Assembly (NCBI GenBank): GCA_016842065.1
Contig: JAEPDS010000010.1
Coordinates: forward strand, 46,145 to 110,144
Direction of reading: 5' to 3'
Length of the DNA: 64,000 bases
Source of the DNA: Candidatus Thiodiazotropha sp. 'RUGA'
GTDB taxonomy: Bacteria > Pseudomonadota > Gammaproteobacteria > Chromatiales > Chromatiaceae
Of the stretch, positions 8,538-17,965 are shown in pieces; positions within the stretch are counted from its first letter, which is position 1; every line of letters starts with the position of its first letter. The notes beneath the pieces are model-generated. The model ran no database searches, had not been told where the DNA came from, and was given only the letters and a program-made list of their open reading frames with translations. The position numbers and the translations under genes are program-made.

Positions 8538-9155
8538 ATGTTGACCAGCCTGACCAGCGGTCTGATTCTGGGAATTTCTGCCGGACTGGCACCCGGACCC
8601 TTATTGACCCTGGTGATCTCTGAAACCCTGCAACACAATATTGGATCAGGTATCCGGGTTGCGCTTGCCCCGCTGATTACCGATCTGCCGATCATTCTTA
8701 TGATGTTGTTCATCGTCAATGAGCTCGCCTCCATGCAACCGGTATTGGGTCTGATTTCACTCGCCGGCGGTTGTTTTGTCTTCTATCTCGGTTATCGGAA
8801 TATTCGGGTAAAAGGGCTGCAACTGGATCTGCAACCGAGACGGTCCAAATCCCTGCTAAAGGGAATCCTGGCCAACAGTTTAAGTCCCCATCCCTATCTG
8901 TTCTGGTTTAGCGTTGGCGGTCCGATTGTGATTAAGGCCATGGATACCAGTGCGCTTGCAGCCTATCTCTTCATACTCAGTTTCTACACGCTTCTGGTAG
9001 GTTCGAAAATCGTCCTGGCTGTTGCTGTGGGTCAATCGAAACAGCTGTTAAGCGGCACGCTCTATCTCACCACCATCCGCTCCCTTGGTGTGCTGTTGTG
9101 TCTGCTGGCACTGTTTCTGATCTTTGATGGATTCAGATTGCTGGGCGTTTTGTAG
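8538..9155 (+). CDS. LysE family translocator
   Basis: About 205 residues with six hydrophobic segments and the N-terminal signature GISAGLAPGPLLTL, a variant of the LysE/RhtB motif around the PGP turn. The family exports amino acids or related small compounds. Further conserved parts are FYLGYRNIR and the NSLSPHPYLFW segment. Two in-frame starts are adjacent, GTG at 8535 and ATG at 8538; the ATG is chosen, but neither has a clear ribosome site. It follows the HxlR gene by 40 nt on the same strand, so the substrate might be linked to the electrophile response. The substrate cannot be predicted. Confidence 0.8.
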   Translation: MLTSLTSGLILGISAGLAPGPLLTLVISETLQHNIGSGIRVALAPLITDLPIILMMLFIVNELASMQPVLGLISLAGGCFVFYLGYRNIRVKGLQLDLQPRRSKSLLKGILANSLSPHPYLFWFSVGGPIVIKAMDTSALAAYLFILSFYTLLVGSKIVLAVAVGQSKQLLSGTLYLTTIRSLGVLLCLLALFLIFDGFRLLGVL

Positions 9156-9355
9156 TGGCCGGTCAAGAAGCACTGCCACCAATCGACAGGTCTGATTGCG
9201 CGGTATGCTTTTGATAAGCTTTATCCCCACAGCTTACCCGTGAATAGCCGTCAATCTTCTTTCGCTGTAGCTGTCAAACCTACAGGACGCTTTGTTTGAT
9301 CCAGCAAGGAGTGCTGCCTCTTTTGCATTGTAAGAACAATATAAGGAGGGGTGTC

Positions 9356-9916
9356 ATGAGTCGGATTAATGATGAAGTATTGGCGGCGAATAAAGGCTAT
9401 GCCGCCGAGTTTGGAGATAGAGCGAAGCTACCGATGCCTCCGGGACGTCGCTTTGCCATTTTGACCTGTATGGATGCCAGGCTGGATCCTGCGAAATTCG
9501 CCGGTCTGTCTGAAGGCGATGCCCATGTGATCCGCAATGCGGGAGGCCGGGCCAGCGATGATGCGATCCGTTCCCTGGTGATCTCGCATAAATTACTCGG
9601 TACTCATGAGTGGTTTGTGATTCACCATACCGATTGCGGTATGGAGACCTTCAGTAATGAGATCATGGCGGATCTGTTGTCGAACAGTCTGGAAACCGCA
9701 ACAGTCGATGAGACAGGTTGGCATGATGTTGGTAAAGGTCCCGGATCAACCGAGGGTCGCTATATCAATTGGATGACCATCTCTGACAACAAGAAGAGTG
9801 TGATTGAAGACGTTGAGCGTATCAAGCACCATCCGCTGGTGCCTGACGATATTCCGGTGCATGGTTACCTATATGATTGTAAGACCGGAAAACTGCTTGA
9901 AGTGACAGCTGTCTGA
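9356..9916 (+). CDS. Beta-class carbonic anhydrase
   Basis: 186 residues from the ATG at 9356, chosen because AAGGAGGGG lies just upstream; an upstream in-frame start would add an unconserved leader. The zinc site of beta carbonic anhydrases is visible: CMDARLD near residue 38 (Cys with the Asp-Arg dyad) and HHTDCGM near residue 95 (His and Cys). [15 protein letters not shown] is also conserved. The enzyme interconverts CO2 and bicarbonate in the cytoplasm. It resembles the small YtiB-like subfamily more than CynT. In an autotrophic sulfur oxidiser it could feed carbon fixation, but no carboxysome or Rubisco genes are nearby. Confidence 0.88.
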   Translation: MSRINDEVLAANKGYAAEFGDRAKLPMPPGRRFAILTCMDARLDPAKFAGLSEGDAHVIRNAGGRASDDAIRSLVISHKLLGTHEWFVIHHTDCGMETFSNEIMADLLSNSLETATVDETGWHDVGKGPGSTEGRYINWMTISDNKKSVIEDVERIKHHPLVPDDIPVHGYLYDCKTGKLLEVTAV

Positions 9917-9945
9917 TTGCTGCCAGTTAACGCTGATCAAACTAT

Positions 9946-9971
9946 GATCCCGCTATTTATGTAGCGGGATC
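9946..9971 (+). terminator. Stem-loop after carbonic anhydrase gene, possible terminator
   Basis: GATCCCGCTA (9946-9955) pairs perfectly with TAGCGGGATC (9962-9971) around a 6-nt loop. There is no long T run after it, so it may be a weak bidirectional terminator between this gene and the converging DUF2189 gene. Confidence 0.5.
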
Positions 9972-10014
9972 TTAGCCTGTTGTTACGCTGAGTTTCTTAA
10001 CACGCCCCTGGCGA

Positions 10015-10818
10015 TTACTCTGCAGCCTGTTTCACCACTAGGTCCCTGTAGGCATGCCATGTGGCATGGGCTGCCAATGGGAAGCCGACGATCAGGCCGA
10101 CGAACATGGTGAGGAATCCGGCAATGATGATGGCAACCAGAATACCGCCCCAGAGCAGGAGCTGCATACGGTTGTGACGCATTGCACTCCAACTGGTCTG
10201 GATCGCATCAAAGGCATTGCAGTTGCGGTCGATCAGCATGGGTACGCTGATGGCGCTGATGCTGAAGATCATGAAGGCGATGACCGCGCCGCTGACGGTG
10301 CCGGCGACCAGCAGTTGAAAGCCGTTCCAGGTGCCGAACAGGGTCACCAGAAAGCCCTGCCAGGTGGCTGGAGTAATGCCGGTGAAGGTCAGTGCGATGA
10401 TCAGATGGGCCAGCGTTACCCAGGCGATCAACGCCACCACCAGAATCAGTCCCATACTGAAGATGTTGAAATAGTTCTCTTTGATCGATTGTGTTGCCTG
10501 TTGGAAGGAGGGAGTCTCACCCGATTCAATCTGACGACTGATAGCGTAAAGGCCGATGCCCAACAGAGGCGCTACCAGGAAAAAACCGGCCAGTAACTGA
10601 GGCAGGAGAAAGTAGGACTCATTGGTGACGATCAACATCATCAGAAGATAACTGACAACGGTCATAGCCAGGCCGTAGGAAAGGCTTTTGAGTGGCGCGG
10701 TTTTGATGTCCTGCCAACCTGCAGAGAGCCACTTCCAGGGCTGTTCCGAATTGATCTCCTTGACCTCTGCAATGGTTACCGGCTGGTCATCATAGTGGTG
10801 TATCACCGCATGATTCAT
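10015..10818 (-). CDS. DUF2189 family integral membrane protein
   Basis: 267 residues from the ATG at 10818, which has GGAGGAG 6 nt upstream; the longer frame would begin at a TTG inside that ribosome site. The N terminus is polar (about 45 residues), followed by about six hydrophobic segments. PLLGIGLYAISRQIESGETP and the paired Gly/Ala-rich helices match the DUF2189 family of predicted inner-membrane proteins. Function is unknown. It stands alone, facing the carbonic anhydrase gene. Confidence 0.82.
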   Translation of the reverse strand: MNHAVIHHYDDQPVTIAEVKEINSEQPWKWLSAGWQDIKTAPLKSLSYGLAMTVVSYLLMMLIVTNESYFLLPQLLAGFFLVAPLLGIGLYAISRQIESGETPSFQQATQSIKENYFNIFSMGLILVVALIAWVTLAHLIIALTFTGITPATWQGFLVTLFGTWNGFQLLVAGTVSGAVIAFMIFSISAISVPMLIDRNCNAFDAIQTSWSAMRHNRMQLLLWGGILVAIIIAGFLTMFVGLIVGFPLAAHATWHAYRDLVVKQAAE

Positions 10819-11019
10819 TCTGATCTCCTCCAAATCAATAATTACTAAGCAGTTTTCTTATATTTAGGTCACCGCTGGTCAATCCGTCATGCCGCTGTTC
10901 TCAGAGAGTGCGAAATCAGAATTTACCTATGGTTGCTTTAGACTGGTCAACAGTCTGTCTGCTTCAGACAAAATGTCTCTCTAAATATAGCGGAATTCTC
11001 GAATCGGTCATGAAATGGC

Positions 11020-12027
11020 TCAGAGAGGCTGCCGCTCAGCGGTTGTGAATCGTTTCAGGCGATGAAGTTTCCACTGCCGCTGGTGCCGGCACATGCCGTA
11101 ACGGAACGGTGGTGTCAGATAGGGCAGTGTGTATCGCAGGTCAGTAAACCAGATGCAGGTTTCATCCTCATGGCGGTCCGTTCGATAGAGGATCGGGAAG
11201 TGGGCGAACTGTCTGAACTTGCGCAGCTGATCATGCTGCCAGGCCGTTTCAACCAGGGGTGTTTGCGGTGTCTGTTCACCGAACAGATGGTAGGTTTTCC
11301 AGATCAGGTTTCGTTGGCCTCGATACGCCTTGATGATCGCCTGATGCTCAGCGGTGAGGCTCAGATAGGCGACCTGGTAGTGGTCTTCGTGAGCTTCAAT
11401 CAGCTGCCAGTAGAATGGTGAGAAGGGTTGCGGCAGTGCATGAAGATCGCTCGATTGAGGGAACTGCTGCGCCGCCACCTGCAGGGCTTCTGTTTTGAGT
11501 AGCCATAGCCCTGACAGATAGGCGCTGAGGATTAACAGCCCGCTCAGTGCTACCCGGCGGGGAGGGTGCCAAAGCAGCAGTAACAGAGTAACCATGATTA
11601 TTGCAGTGAAATAACCGTCGATAAAAAAGCTGATCGCCAGGCTGTAAGCGGTTGTTGTAATGGGGTAAAAGAGTTTAATCCCAAACGGGGTCAAGAGGTC
11701 CAGCGGGAGGTGTGAGAGCAGGCCCAGACAGCACAGGCCATAGACCATTCGCCAACGGTTACGCGCCCACTGCCAGGGTAGACAGCAGAGGGTCAACAGG
11801 GCCGCCCAGAGGGGAATCAGCAACAGAGAGTGGGTGGCGCTGCGATGCCAGTCGGCGAGAAACAGTAGGGGATCTATCCAGAATCCCAGATAGTCGATAT
11901 CGGGAAAGGCGGCCGCCATGCCGGTGATGGCCATGCGTCGGGGGAGTTCGCTGGAGCTGGTCGGCGGGGTGCGCTGCAGTGCGGCACTGCAGACCGCGCC
12001 GAACAGGGCGTGGGTGATGGTATCCAT
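11020..12027 (-). CDS. YdjM-like (LexA-binding inner membrane/metal-dependent hydrolase, DUF457) family protein
   Basis: 335 residues. It starts MDTITHALFGA and contains the His/Asp motifs PDIDYLGF, HRSATHSLL and LSHLPLDLLTPFG that define the YdjM/DUF457 family, often named metal-dependent hydrolases. Four or five hydrophobic segments fill the N-terminal two thirds, with a soluble C-terminal third of about 150 residues. Activity is not established for the family. It follows a TetR-type gene by 19 nt, so they form an operon, which may indicate a stress-inducible membrane function. Confidence 0.82.
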   Translation of the reverse strand: MDTITHALFGAVCSAALQRTPPTSSSELPRRMAITGMAAAFPDIDYLGFWIDPLLFLADWHRSATHSLLLIPLWAALLTLCCLPWQWARNRWRMVYGLCCLGLLSHLPLDLLTPFGIKLFYPITTTAYSLAISFFIDGYFTAIIMVTLLLLLWHPPRRVALSGLLILSAYLSGLWLLKTEALQVAAQQFPQSSDLHALPQPFSPFYWQLIEAHEDHYQVAYLSLTAEHQAIIKAYRGQRNLIWKTYHLFGEQTPQTPLVETAWQHDQLRKFRQFAHFPILYRTDRHEDETCIWFTDLRYTLPYLTPPFRYGMCRHQRQWKLHRLKRFTTAERQPL

Positions 12028-12046
12028 CTTTGGCGGCTATTCCGGC

Positions 12047-12730
12047 TTAGTGAACGACGCTGCCGTTCTCATGGCTCTGCTGTGACGGATCCGCTCTCTG
12101 GGTCGTGTGGCCGTGGGTTTCTGCGGCTGCTGTCAGCAGATTGAATGATTCCGCCCGACGCAGCAGCCGGTCGAGCAGCTTCGCTGTCTTCTCCGCGCTG
12201 CTGGAGTCGTCAAACAGCCAGTGTGCGAATGTGCTGAGATAGATACCGGTCGTCACCACCTCTTCACCGATCCGCTTCAGATCTATCGAGTCGCGATGGG
12301 CGGCCTCAAGAAACCATTGGACGGTGCGGCTGATTCTCAACAGACTGAGCACCTGCAGGTGGAGATGGCCCAGTTCAAACTTGTAGCCAAGCATCTCCCG
12401 GCTCACTTTTCGATGAGTCTGCATCGAGGTGAGCCAGCAGAAGATCGATCGATGGATACGCTCTCTGGGGGTGAGCCATTGATAATCCTGCTCTGCTGCA
12501 TCGGCCAGCATGGCCCGGTCGGCCCGGTCGTACCAGGCTTCAACAAGGTCATCTTTCTGTCGGTAGTAGCGCTGTACAGTCTGTAGGTCGATCTCCATCT
12601 CTTGCGCGACCTGGTAGAGTCGAATCGCCTCCCAGGAGCTCTGCTCGGCCATTCGAACGGCGAAATCGAGAATCCTTTCCGCCAATTCATCAGGCGGCGG
12701 TGGATCAGCTTTGGATTTCTGGTATGCCAT
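12047..12730 (-). CDS. TetR/AcrR-like transcriptional regulator
   Basis: 227 residues from the ATG at 12730; a longer frame to 12820 adds a low-complexity leader without conserved features. The N-terminal helix-turn-helix spans about residues 15-65, with LYQVAQEMEIDLQTVQRYYRQKDDL matching the TetR recognition helix and the following KxxL helix. The C-terminal ligand domain is helical and unassignable. The start region is divergent from a secreted-protein gene at 12920. It shares an operon with the YdjM-like gene and may repress both its own operon and the divergent gene, but no clear operator was found. Confidence 0.72.
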   Translation of the reverse strand: MAYQKSKADPPPPDELAERILDFAVRMAEQSSWEAIRLYQVAQEMEIDLQTVQRYYRQKDDLVEAWYDRADRAMLADAAEQDYQWLTPRERIHRSIFCWLTSMQTHRKVSREMLGYKFELGHLHLQVLSLLRISRTVQWFLEAAHRDSIDLKRIGEEVVTTGIYLSTFAHWLFDDSSSAEKTAKLLDRLLRRAESFNLLTAAAETHGHTTQRADPSQQSHENGSVVH

Positions 12731-12919
12731 GCCGGATACCTCTCTGTTGGTGTTAACAGACTCTGAATTATTTGAATTATAGTTACTGCAGACCGAGGGG
12801 CATCTCGCAATTGTCGGCAAGAAACATGGTATTTGCGAGTAAACGCTCTACTCGACAGGTGGATCATATAGGATGAGATCATCGGCGATTACCCAAGCCT
12901 GACCTATGGGAGAACTGGC

Positions 12920-13609
12920 ATGCACGGCAACGGTTTATTCAGAGCGATTGGCCAATTCATGGCTGGCTTGTGGGCATTGGTGATGGTGTTCAGTGTCCAT
13001 GGTATAACTCTCGAAGAGGAGGAGGCTTTCTGGCAGGAGCCGGAGATCGAGGTCAATGAAGGGGTACTCGAGTTCCTCTCTCAGCCACCTGAGAAGCCGG
13101 TTCACCATCATCAGAATCAGATTACCATCACCCGGTCAAGTCTGCAGGATGGCTGGGTTGAGCTCTCTCAATGTCACCACCATCTCGATCCGGTGCCGCG
13201 CCTGGAGATCGTCTATCACCCTCAACGTATCCGCAATATCAGGATCGTCTCAATGAGCAACATCGGCCGTGCCGAGGTGGTCGGTCACAAACTGGATCTG
13301 AGTGATATAAACCGCTCCGCGGAGATCTGTCTGAGTGCACAAAGCAGGGCGCTGCACAACCTGGGAGAGGGGCTCTACCAGCTGCGCAACGGTCCCTATA
13401 TGCGCCGCTTTCTGGATGGCTACTATCCCATGCAGCTGAGCCTGGAGGTGCGTTATCCGGCGGAGCGTCTGGCGTTTAACGGGCAGTCGCCGTTACCTGC
13501 AGGAGAGGTTGAAGAACAATCCATGGAGGGTCTCTTCAAGTGGCGTGGCTGGTTCACCGGTAAGCTGTCGACGCAACTCGATTTTATGCTGAATCCGCTT
13601 ACCAAATAG
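12920..13609 (+). CDS. Predicted secreted protein of unknown function
   Basis: 229 residues. A hydrophobic segment at about 8-29 (FMAGLWALVMVFSVHG) looks like a signal peptide. A short acidic stretch and then a His-rich patch (VHHHQNQ, CHHHL) follow. The middle contains LEIVYHPQRIRNIRIVSMSNIGRAEV, which looks like beta strands. No family was recognised. Two cysteines (in SQCHHH and EICLS) could form a periplasmic disulfide. It is convergent with dinB, 16 nt away, and divergent from the TetR operon. A good gene-start region with GGGAGAAC before the ATG supports it as real. Confidence 0.6.
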   Translation: MHGNGLFRAIGQFMAGLWALVMVFSVHGITLEEEEAFWQEPEIEVNEGVLEFLSQPPEKPVHHHQNQITITRSSLQDGWVELSQCHHHLDPVPRLEIVYHPQRIRNIRIVSMSNIGRAEVVGHKLDLSDINRSAEICLSAQSRALHNLGEGLYQLRNGPYMRRFLDGYYPMQLSLEVRYPAERLAFNGQSPLPAGEVEEQSMEGLFKWRGWFTGKLSTQLDFMLNPLTK

Positions 13610-13625
13610 TCTACTTGCTGACTCT

Positions 13626-14840
13626 TTACTCTGATCCTGAACCGGATTTGGAATCGATTCGCTTACTGCCGAGGCGAATCGCGTGTCTACCGAATTTACC
13701 ACTCACCTCATCCAGGGTTTGATAGAGCCGGTCCTGCCTCTCATCGCTAGCCGGCGCCGGATCACCAAACAGATCCGGCTGTCTCTCCAGTTCATCGACG
13801 GCACCATCCCAGCCACTGATGCCAAGACCAATCAGGCGTACCGGCTGATCATCCCAGGATTCATTCCGGTAGAGTTCCCAGGCGATATTGAAAATCTCCT
13901 GATCCGCTGACGTAGGGGTGGTCAGGCTGCGGCTGCGGGTATGGGTATCGAATCCGTGAAAACGGATTTTCAGGGTCACCAGGCTACCCTTGCGTTGCTC
14001 CTGACGGGCCACATATCCCACCTCCTGAGCCGACCAGTGGAGACTCTCCCGCAGGATCGCCGGGTCGGTGATGTCCCGATCAAAGGTCGTCTCCTTGGAG
14101 ATCGACTTGCGTGTCGACTGATCATCGACCCTGTTTGAGGCGATGCCCTGGGCCTGTTGATAGATATTGGTGCCTGCAAGATTGCCTAAGTGGCGGCGCA
14201 GTTCCAGCAGTGAGAGTCGACGGACATCGGCAACCGTGCGCAGCCCCAGACGTTGCAGGATGGGGGCGCTTTTGCTGCCGAGACCCCGCAGTACCGTCAG
14301 TGGCAGGGGGTTGAGGAACGCCTCGACCTGATCGGCAGAAACCACCGTCAGACCATCCGGCTTCTGGTAGTCGGAAGCGAGTTTAGCGATCAGGCGGTTT
14401 GGCCCGATTCCCACCGAAGCGGTCAAGCCCACCTGATCGTGGATCAGCTGTTTTGCCTGCTTACCGATCGATGCGGGGCTGCCGATCAAGCGTTCCATGC
14501 CGGTGATATCAAGAAAGGCCTCATCCACAGAGACCTTCTCCACCACTGGTGAGAGGCTCTGCAGGGCCGTCATGATCTGTTGCGAAACCTCACCATAGCG
14601 GTTGATATCGGGACGCAGGTAGACTGCTTCTGGCGGCAGGCGCTTGGCCGCCTCGCTGATCGGCATGGCCGAACGTACGCCGTACCGTCTGGCTTCGTAG
14701 GAGCAGGTTGCCACAACCCCCCGTCGGCCGGGTTTTGCACCCACCACCAGGGGGCGGCCCTGGTATTCCGGATGGTCCCGTTGCTCAATCGAGGCAAAGA
14801 AGGCATCCAGGTCGATATGCATGATCAGGCGTTCACTCAT
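13626..14840 (-). CDS. dinB: DNA polymerase IV (Y family)
   Basis: 404 residues. MHIDLDAFFASIEQRD carries the first metal-binding aspartates, RRYGVRSAMPISEA belongs to the fingers, and SVDEAFLDITG holds the catalytic Asp-Glu pair. HhH motifs follow at about 180-215 (LRGLGSKSAPILQRLGLRTV), then the little-finger domain. It carries out low-fidelity translesion synthesis. The C terminus is longer than the 351 residues of E. coli DinB and includes ERQPDLFGD, which resembles the beta-clamp-binding motif QxDLF. No convincing LexA box was seen upstream. Confidence 0.93.
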   Translation of the reverse strand: MSERLIMHIDLDAFFASIEQRDHPEYQGRPLVVGAKPGRRGVVATCSYEARRYGVRSAMPISEAAKRLPPEAVYLRPDINRYGEVSQQIMTALQSLSPVVEKVSVDEAFLDITGMERLIGSPASIGKQAKQLIHDQVGLTASVGIGPNRLIAKLASDYQKPDGLTVVSADQVEAFLNPLPLTVLRGLGSKSAPILQRLGLRTVADVRRLSLLELRRHLGNLAGTNIYQQAQGIASNRVDDQSTRKSISKETTFDRDITDPAILRESLHWSAQEVGYVARQEQRKGSLVTLKIRFHGFDTHTRSRSLTTPTSADQEIFNIAWELYRNESWDDQPVRLIGLGISGWDGAVDELERQPDLFGDPAPASDERQDRLYQTLDEVSGKFGRHAIRLGSKRIDSKSGSGSE

Positions 14841-14893
14841 GCTGGGAGTTTATACCAGGAACCGGGTGCGGAAACCTGTTTGTGACTGTTTTC

Positions 14894-14924
14894 AGTCCGC
14901 AAATGAACGCGAATGAACGCAAAT
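14894..14924 (+). repeat. Copy of the CGCAAATGAACGC dispersed repeat
   Basis: AGTCCGCAAATGAACGCGAA followed by TGAACGCAAAT differs by one base from the arm at 45802-45832. Further copies lie at 45802-45833, 46256-46287 (inverted) and 57863-57883 (shortened). It sits upstream of dinB in a gap of about 195 nt. Confidence 0.7.
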
Positions 14925-14974
14925 GGTAGTGAGTGATCGTAACGGTTTCGTTACATGGCCTTATTCAAAGCACA

Positions 14975-15008
14975 AGAAAAAACCCGATTCAGCTGAATGA
15001 ATCGGGTT
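14975..15008 (-). terminator. Rho-independent terminator of the DUF6345-like gene
   Basis: AACCCGATTCA (14981-14991) pairs perfectly with TGAATCGGGTT (14998-15008) around a 6-nt loop. An A-rich run at 14975-14982 supplies the U tract on the minus strand. It lies 27 nt after the stop of the minus-strand gene. Confidence 0.85.
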
Positions 15009-15035
15009 CGCTTTATCAAATGACCCTAAATTGTC

Positions 15036-16925
15036 TTAGAGGATTTTGATACTCCAGTAGCCGATGATGTCCCCATCCCGGATATCCGGTCCGACAGATC
15101 CCTTGCCCCAGAAATAGTCGTTCATGTTCGACATGCCATTGTTGCCCAACACGCCCATGACAACCGGGACCACGCCGGATGGCTGGTTGGTGTCGGTGGC
15201 CTCGAACCAGGCGGTTTTCACGGTCATCGGGCTGCTTTTCAGCATGTTGTCCGCAAACTCACCGGAGAAGCTGTTCCAGGCATAGGCATTGGTATGGAAG
15301 CCGAGCAGCAGATGGAGACCGTCGAACTCCTGCTTCCAGCGGTCGAAGCGGGACATGCCGCTCCAGTCATCCTTGAGTACCTGACAGGAGAGCAGCGCCA
15401 GCCACTCAAGATCCTTGTCACCCCAATCATCGGTGGCGTCGTCATGATCCAGGGTGCCGTCGTCATGGCTGTTGTCTTCGAAGGTGAATCCACCTCCATA
15501 GCCGTGGCCGACATAGAAAGTCATATCGGTATTGTCGATCCAGTTGCTGTCCTGACTGGCTTTGAAGTCCTGCTCCCAGGCCAGGGTTCCGGACCAGCTG
15601 AAGCGCTCGGTGACACCGGCACTCTGCATGCGATCGATAAAGCCCTGTTCTAGATCGCCAAACTCATTGGTCACTGCATTCTCAGTGCCGTAATCGGTAA
15701 TGCCGCCAATCGCCTCCACCGCAGGGATCAATGTCTCGAGCATGGCGGTAACCGCATTGGTGAAGAAACGACTGATTGCAGACTCATCATGTCGCGAGAT
15801 CAGATTGGCAGGCAGGTTGGCAGTGACCACACGCTGAATGCCATTCGCATCGGTCACAGTGACACTGACGCTCTGTTCGCTGGTCCCATCACGCTGCTGG
15901 GGATAGAAAGAGACTGTTGAACCGATGCGATCCTGAAGTTTTGCGTGAGTGGCGCTCCAGTCGATCTGGTAGGGTGGCATACCACCATTGATATCGACTT
16001 TTGCATTGACGGTCTTGCCGTCGAACCAGCTGTCGAGGCTCACTTCCGGAACATATTCACTACTGTCAACTGCGGGGATCAGTTGATGCAGAAGATTGAC
16101 GATCTCACCATCCACGACGGCCGTTCCGCCGCAATCATAGTGTGGCTGGATGGTCTTCACCGAAGTCATTTCCAGGCTGGGTGCATAGTAGACAAGTTGG
16201 GTGGTGATGTTGAGCTTTTCGAAGGCCTTACTCTGTTCGCCACTCAGTATCTTCTCCTGACATTGCAATTTGGCTGCCGTATGGTCGATGACGGGCACCG
16301 ATTCACCCTGTTCCAGTGAACGGTTGGCAAAATGGAGCCGGGTGGTGGTGCCTTCACTGCCTACGCTGGTGGAGATTTTGGCACCGGGTCCGATCAGTGG
16401 AATGTCGCCGGCGTAGAGTTGCAGGTCCACCTTGGTATCGATCATCTGATCGGCCAGGGTATTGCCATCGATGTCCACCGCCTCGAACTGGGTGTGACGC
16501 AGTATCGGTTTATAGACCTGTGGCAGGAGACCGATCTCATCCAGCGAACCTTCCAACTGATGCAAAACCACATCCTCGTCAATCGGCTGGATCATCGACA
16601 GGGCATCAAAGTCGATCTGCTCAATGGTAGTTGTTCGCTTCTCTTCGTCCGCCTCACCCCGACCGGCAATCCGGGTTGGAATATACTGGTGGTTTTTTAA
16701 ATCGATGTAGCTGAGTTCGCCGGTTCGTTGTACCGTTTCGAAATCGATGCCATCCGGGTTGGTATCAAGTAACTTCGACAGTTGATAGGCTTGATTTTCC
16801 GACAGGCCATTATCGATTGCGTGATAGACCGGTAGATCCTTGGCGAATGCATGTCCCTGCAGGCCAATGGCTGAACAGCATAATGCGATCGTTACCGCTT
16901 TATTGGATTTTTTTACAATATCCAT
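15036..16925 (-). CDS. Large exported DUF6345-like protein with possible clan-CD-like His/Cys dyad
   Basis: 629 residues. A signal peptide (about 1-28, ending GHAFA) implies export. Residues about 30-290 are unassigned. Residues about 300-370 read like an Ig/PKD domain (DINGGMPPYQIDWS, VSVTVTDANG). The C-terminal 220 or so residues match what I recall of DUF6345: DYGTENAVTNEF, TFYVGHGYGGG, LEWLALLSCQVL and FDGLHLLLGFHT. His474 in VGHG and Cys514 in LLSC each follow hydrophobic strand-like runs, as in the HG...xC dyad of clan CD cysteine peptidases (caspase, gingipain). An acidic loop (EDNSHDDGTLDHDDATDD) between them may bind calcium. Enzyme activity is inference. It has its own terminator and appears monocistronic. 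Confidence 0.65.
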   Translation of the reverse strand: MDIVKKSNKAVTIALCCSAIGLQGHAFAKDLPVYHAIDNGLSENQAYQLSKLLDTNPDGIDFETVQRTGELSYIDLKNHQYIPTRIAGRGEADEEKRTTTIEQIDFDALSMIQPIDEDVVLHQLEGSLDEIGLLPQVYKPILRHTQFEAVDIDGNTLADQMIDTKVDLQLYAGDIPLIGPGAKISTSVGSEGTTTRLHFANRSLEQGESVPVIDHTAAKLQCQEKILSGEQSKAFEKLNITTQLVYYAPSLEMTSVKTIQPHYDCGGTAVVDGEIVNLLHQLIPAVDSSEYVPEVSLDSWFDGKTVNAKVDINGGMPPYQIDWSATHAKLQDRIGSTVSFYPQQRDGTSEQSVSVTVTDANGIQRVVTANLPANLISRHDESAISRFFTNAVTAMLETLIPAVEAIGGITDYGTENAVTNEFGDLEQGFIDRMQSAGVTERFSWSGTLAWEQDFKASQDSNWIDNTDMTFYVGHGYGGGFTFEDNSHDDGTLDHDDATDDWGDKDLEWLALLSCQVLKDDWSGMSRFDRWKQEFDGLHLLLGFHTNAYAWNSFSGEFADNMLKSSPMTVKTAWFEATDTNQPSGVVPVVMGVLGNNGMSNMNDYFWGKGSVGPDIRDGDIIGYWSIKIL

Positions 16926-17965
16926 GTGTTTGATCCTTTAATTATATCGTGTAAGAAAGAACTGGATGATCCGTTAACTGCCTGGACGCTCCCTTGAAGA
17001 ACGATCCCTGATCGAACTGGGTGTTAAGCTACAGAAAACGGAGCGGAATAGGCTGTGGAAAATTACCAATCAGGCAGATGATTTGTTCACATTCAGAACA
17101 ACTGGGGTAGTGATCGGTATGGAATGGTGCTGCCAGATAAGGGCTTTGCTTAATGAGATGAGTGGGATTGGATCGTTAAAGGTTGTTGCTGATGGGTCGT
17201 TTCAGAACCAGTCATAAGTGGGATAACTGCCGCCGATCGCCAATGCCATGATCTCATCGATAACTTTAAACGCCATTTCATTATTCCACATGACAATAAC
17301 CGCAACTCTCGCTTTAGGATAAGCAACCGCAAAGTGTCTGAATCCGGCCATGTTGCCCCAGTGCCGGAATGAGCTATGCGAGTGGCTTTGCAGAAGACCC
17401 CGAGCCAAACCCCACTCCGTACCTCGCATTAATTATGCTGTTGATGGTTCTGCCGTGTTGAGCGATTGGGAGTTGGTAGATAGTGGTCCAACCCGATGGC
17501 AGACCAATAAAAGTAAAGATCAGCTGGAAGCGGATCAGTTGGCTGGCCGGTAGTGCGAATCTGTCAGATCGACCGGTTTCGAAGGTTCTGTTTCTCAATG
17601 TCTCTTCTGTCTTGGAACCGTCATCCTATGTTTAACCCGCCGTAGCAATTCGATTACGTTAAGAAATGTGTGTTTGTTATACCTTCTAAAAGCGCTATCG
17701 GTGCCTCAAATTGGTGCTGGATCGGCTATCATTTGCGGAACAGGACGGTATTTATGTGGCCTGGGAACTTGAAAGGATTATGGCTTTCAAAACTGCGTTA
17801 CCCTGTATCTTTGAAATTAAGAATCTTTGATTAATTCTCTTTATCAGTATTGTGGCTGATGCTGCTATAACGGATTTGTCAGGGTTCTCATAAAAAATAT
17901 TGAACATCGCTAGAGTGCCAGTCCCGATTGCTGTCAACAGCTGGCACTACCACGAGGAGGTTGAT
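16926..17965. other. 1-kb gap with a gene relic and no intact gene
   Basis: Between the start of the DUF6345-like gene and the iorA-like gene there is no intact gene. The only recognisable content is a decayed beta-lactamase-like 3' end on the minus strand at about 17202-17429. The rest is AT-rich with many stops in all frames. The last 30 nt hold the iorA-like ribosome site GAGGAGG. Confidence 0.6.
17202..17429 (-). pseudogene. C-terminal relic of a beta-lactamase-family serine hydrolase
   Basis: The translated stretch has the layout of the C terminus of class-C-like serine hydrolases: GTEWGLARGL, then FRHWGNMAGFRHFAVAYPK (place of the HxGxxxGF motif) and VAVIVMWNNEMAF, then a final helix. 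The Ser-x-x-Lys and Tyr-x-Asn parts are missing. Sequence immediately upstream (17430-17600) continues in another frame with GWTTIYQLP, suggesting a frameshift and loss of the 5' end. It is a dead remnant, identified by eye. Confidence 0.5.
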
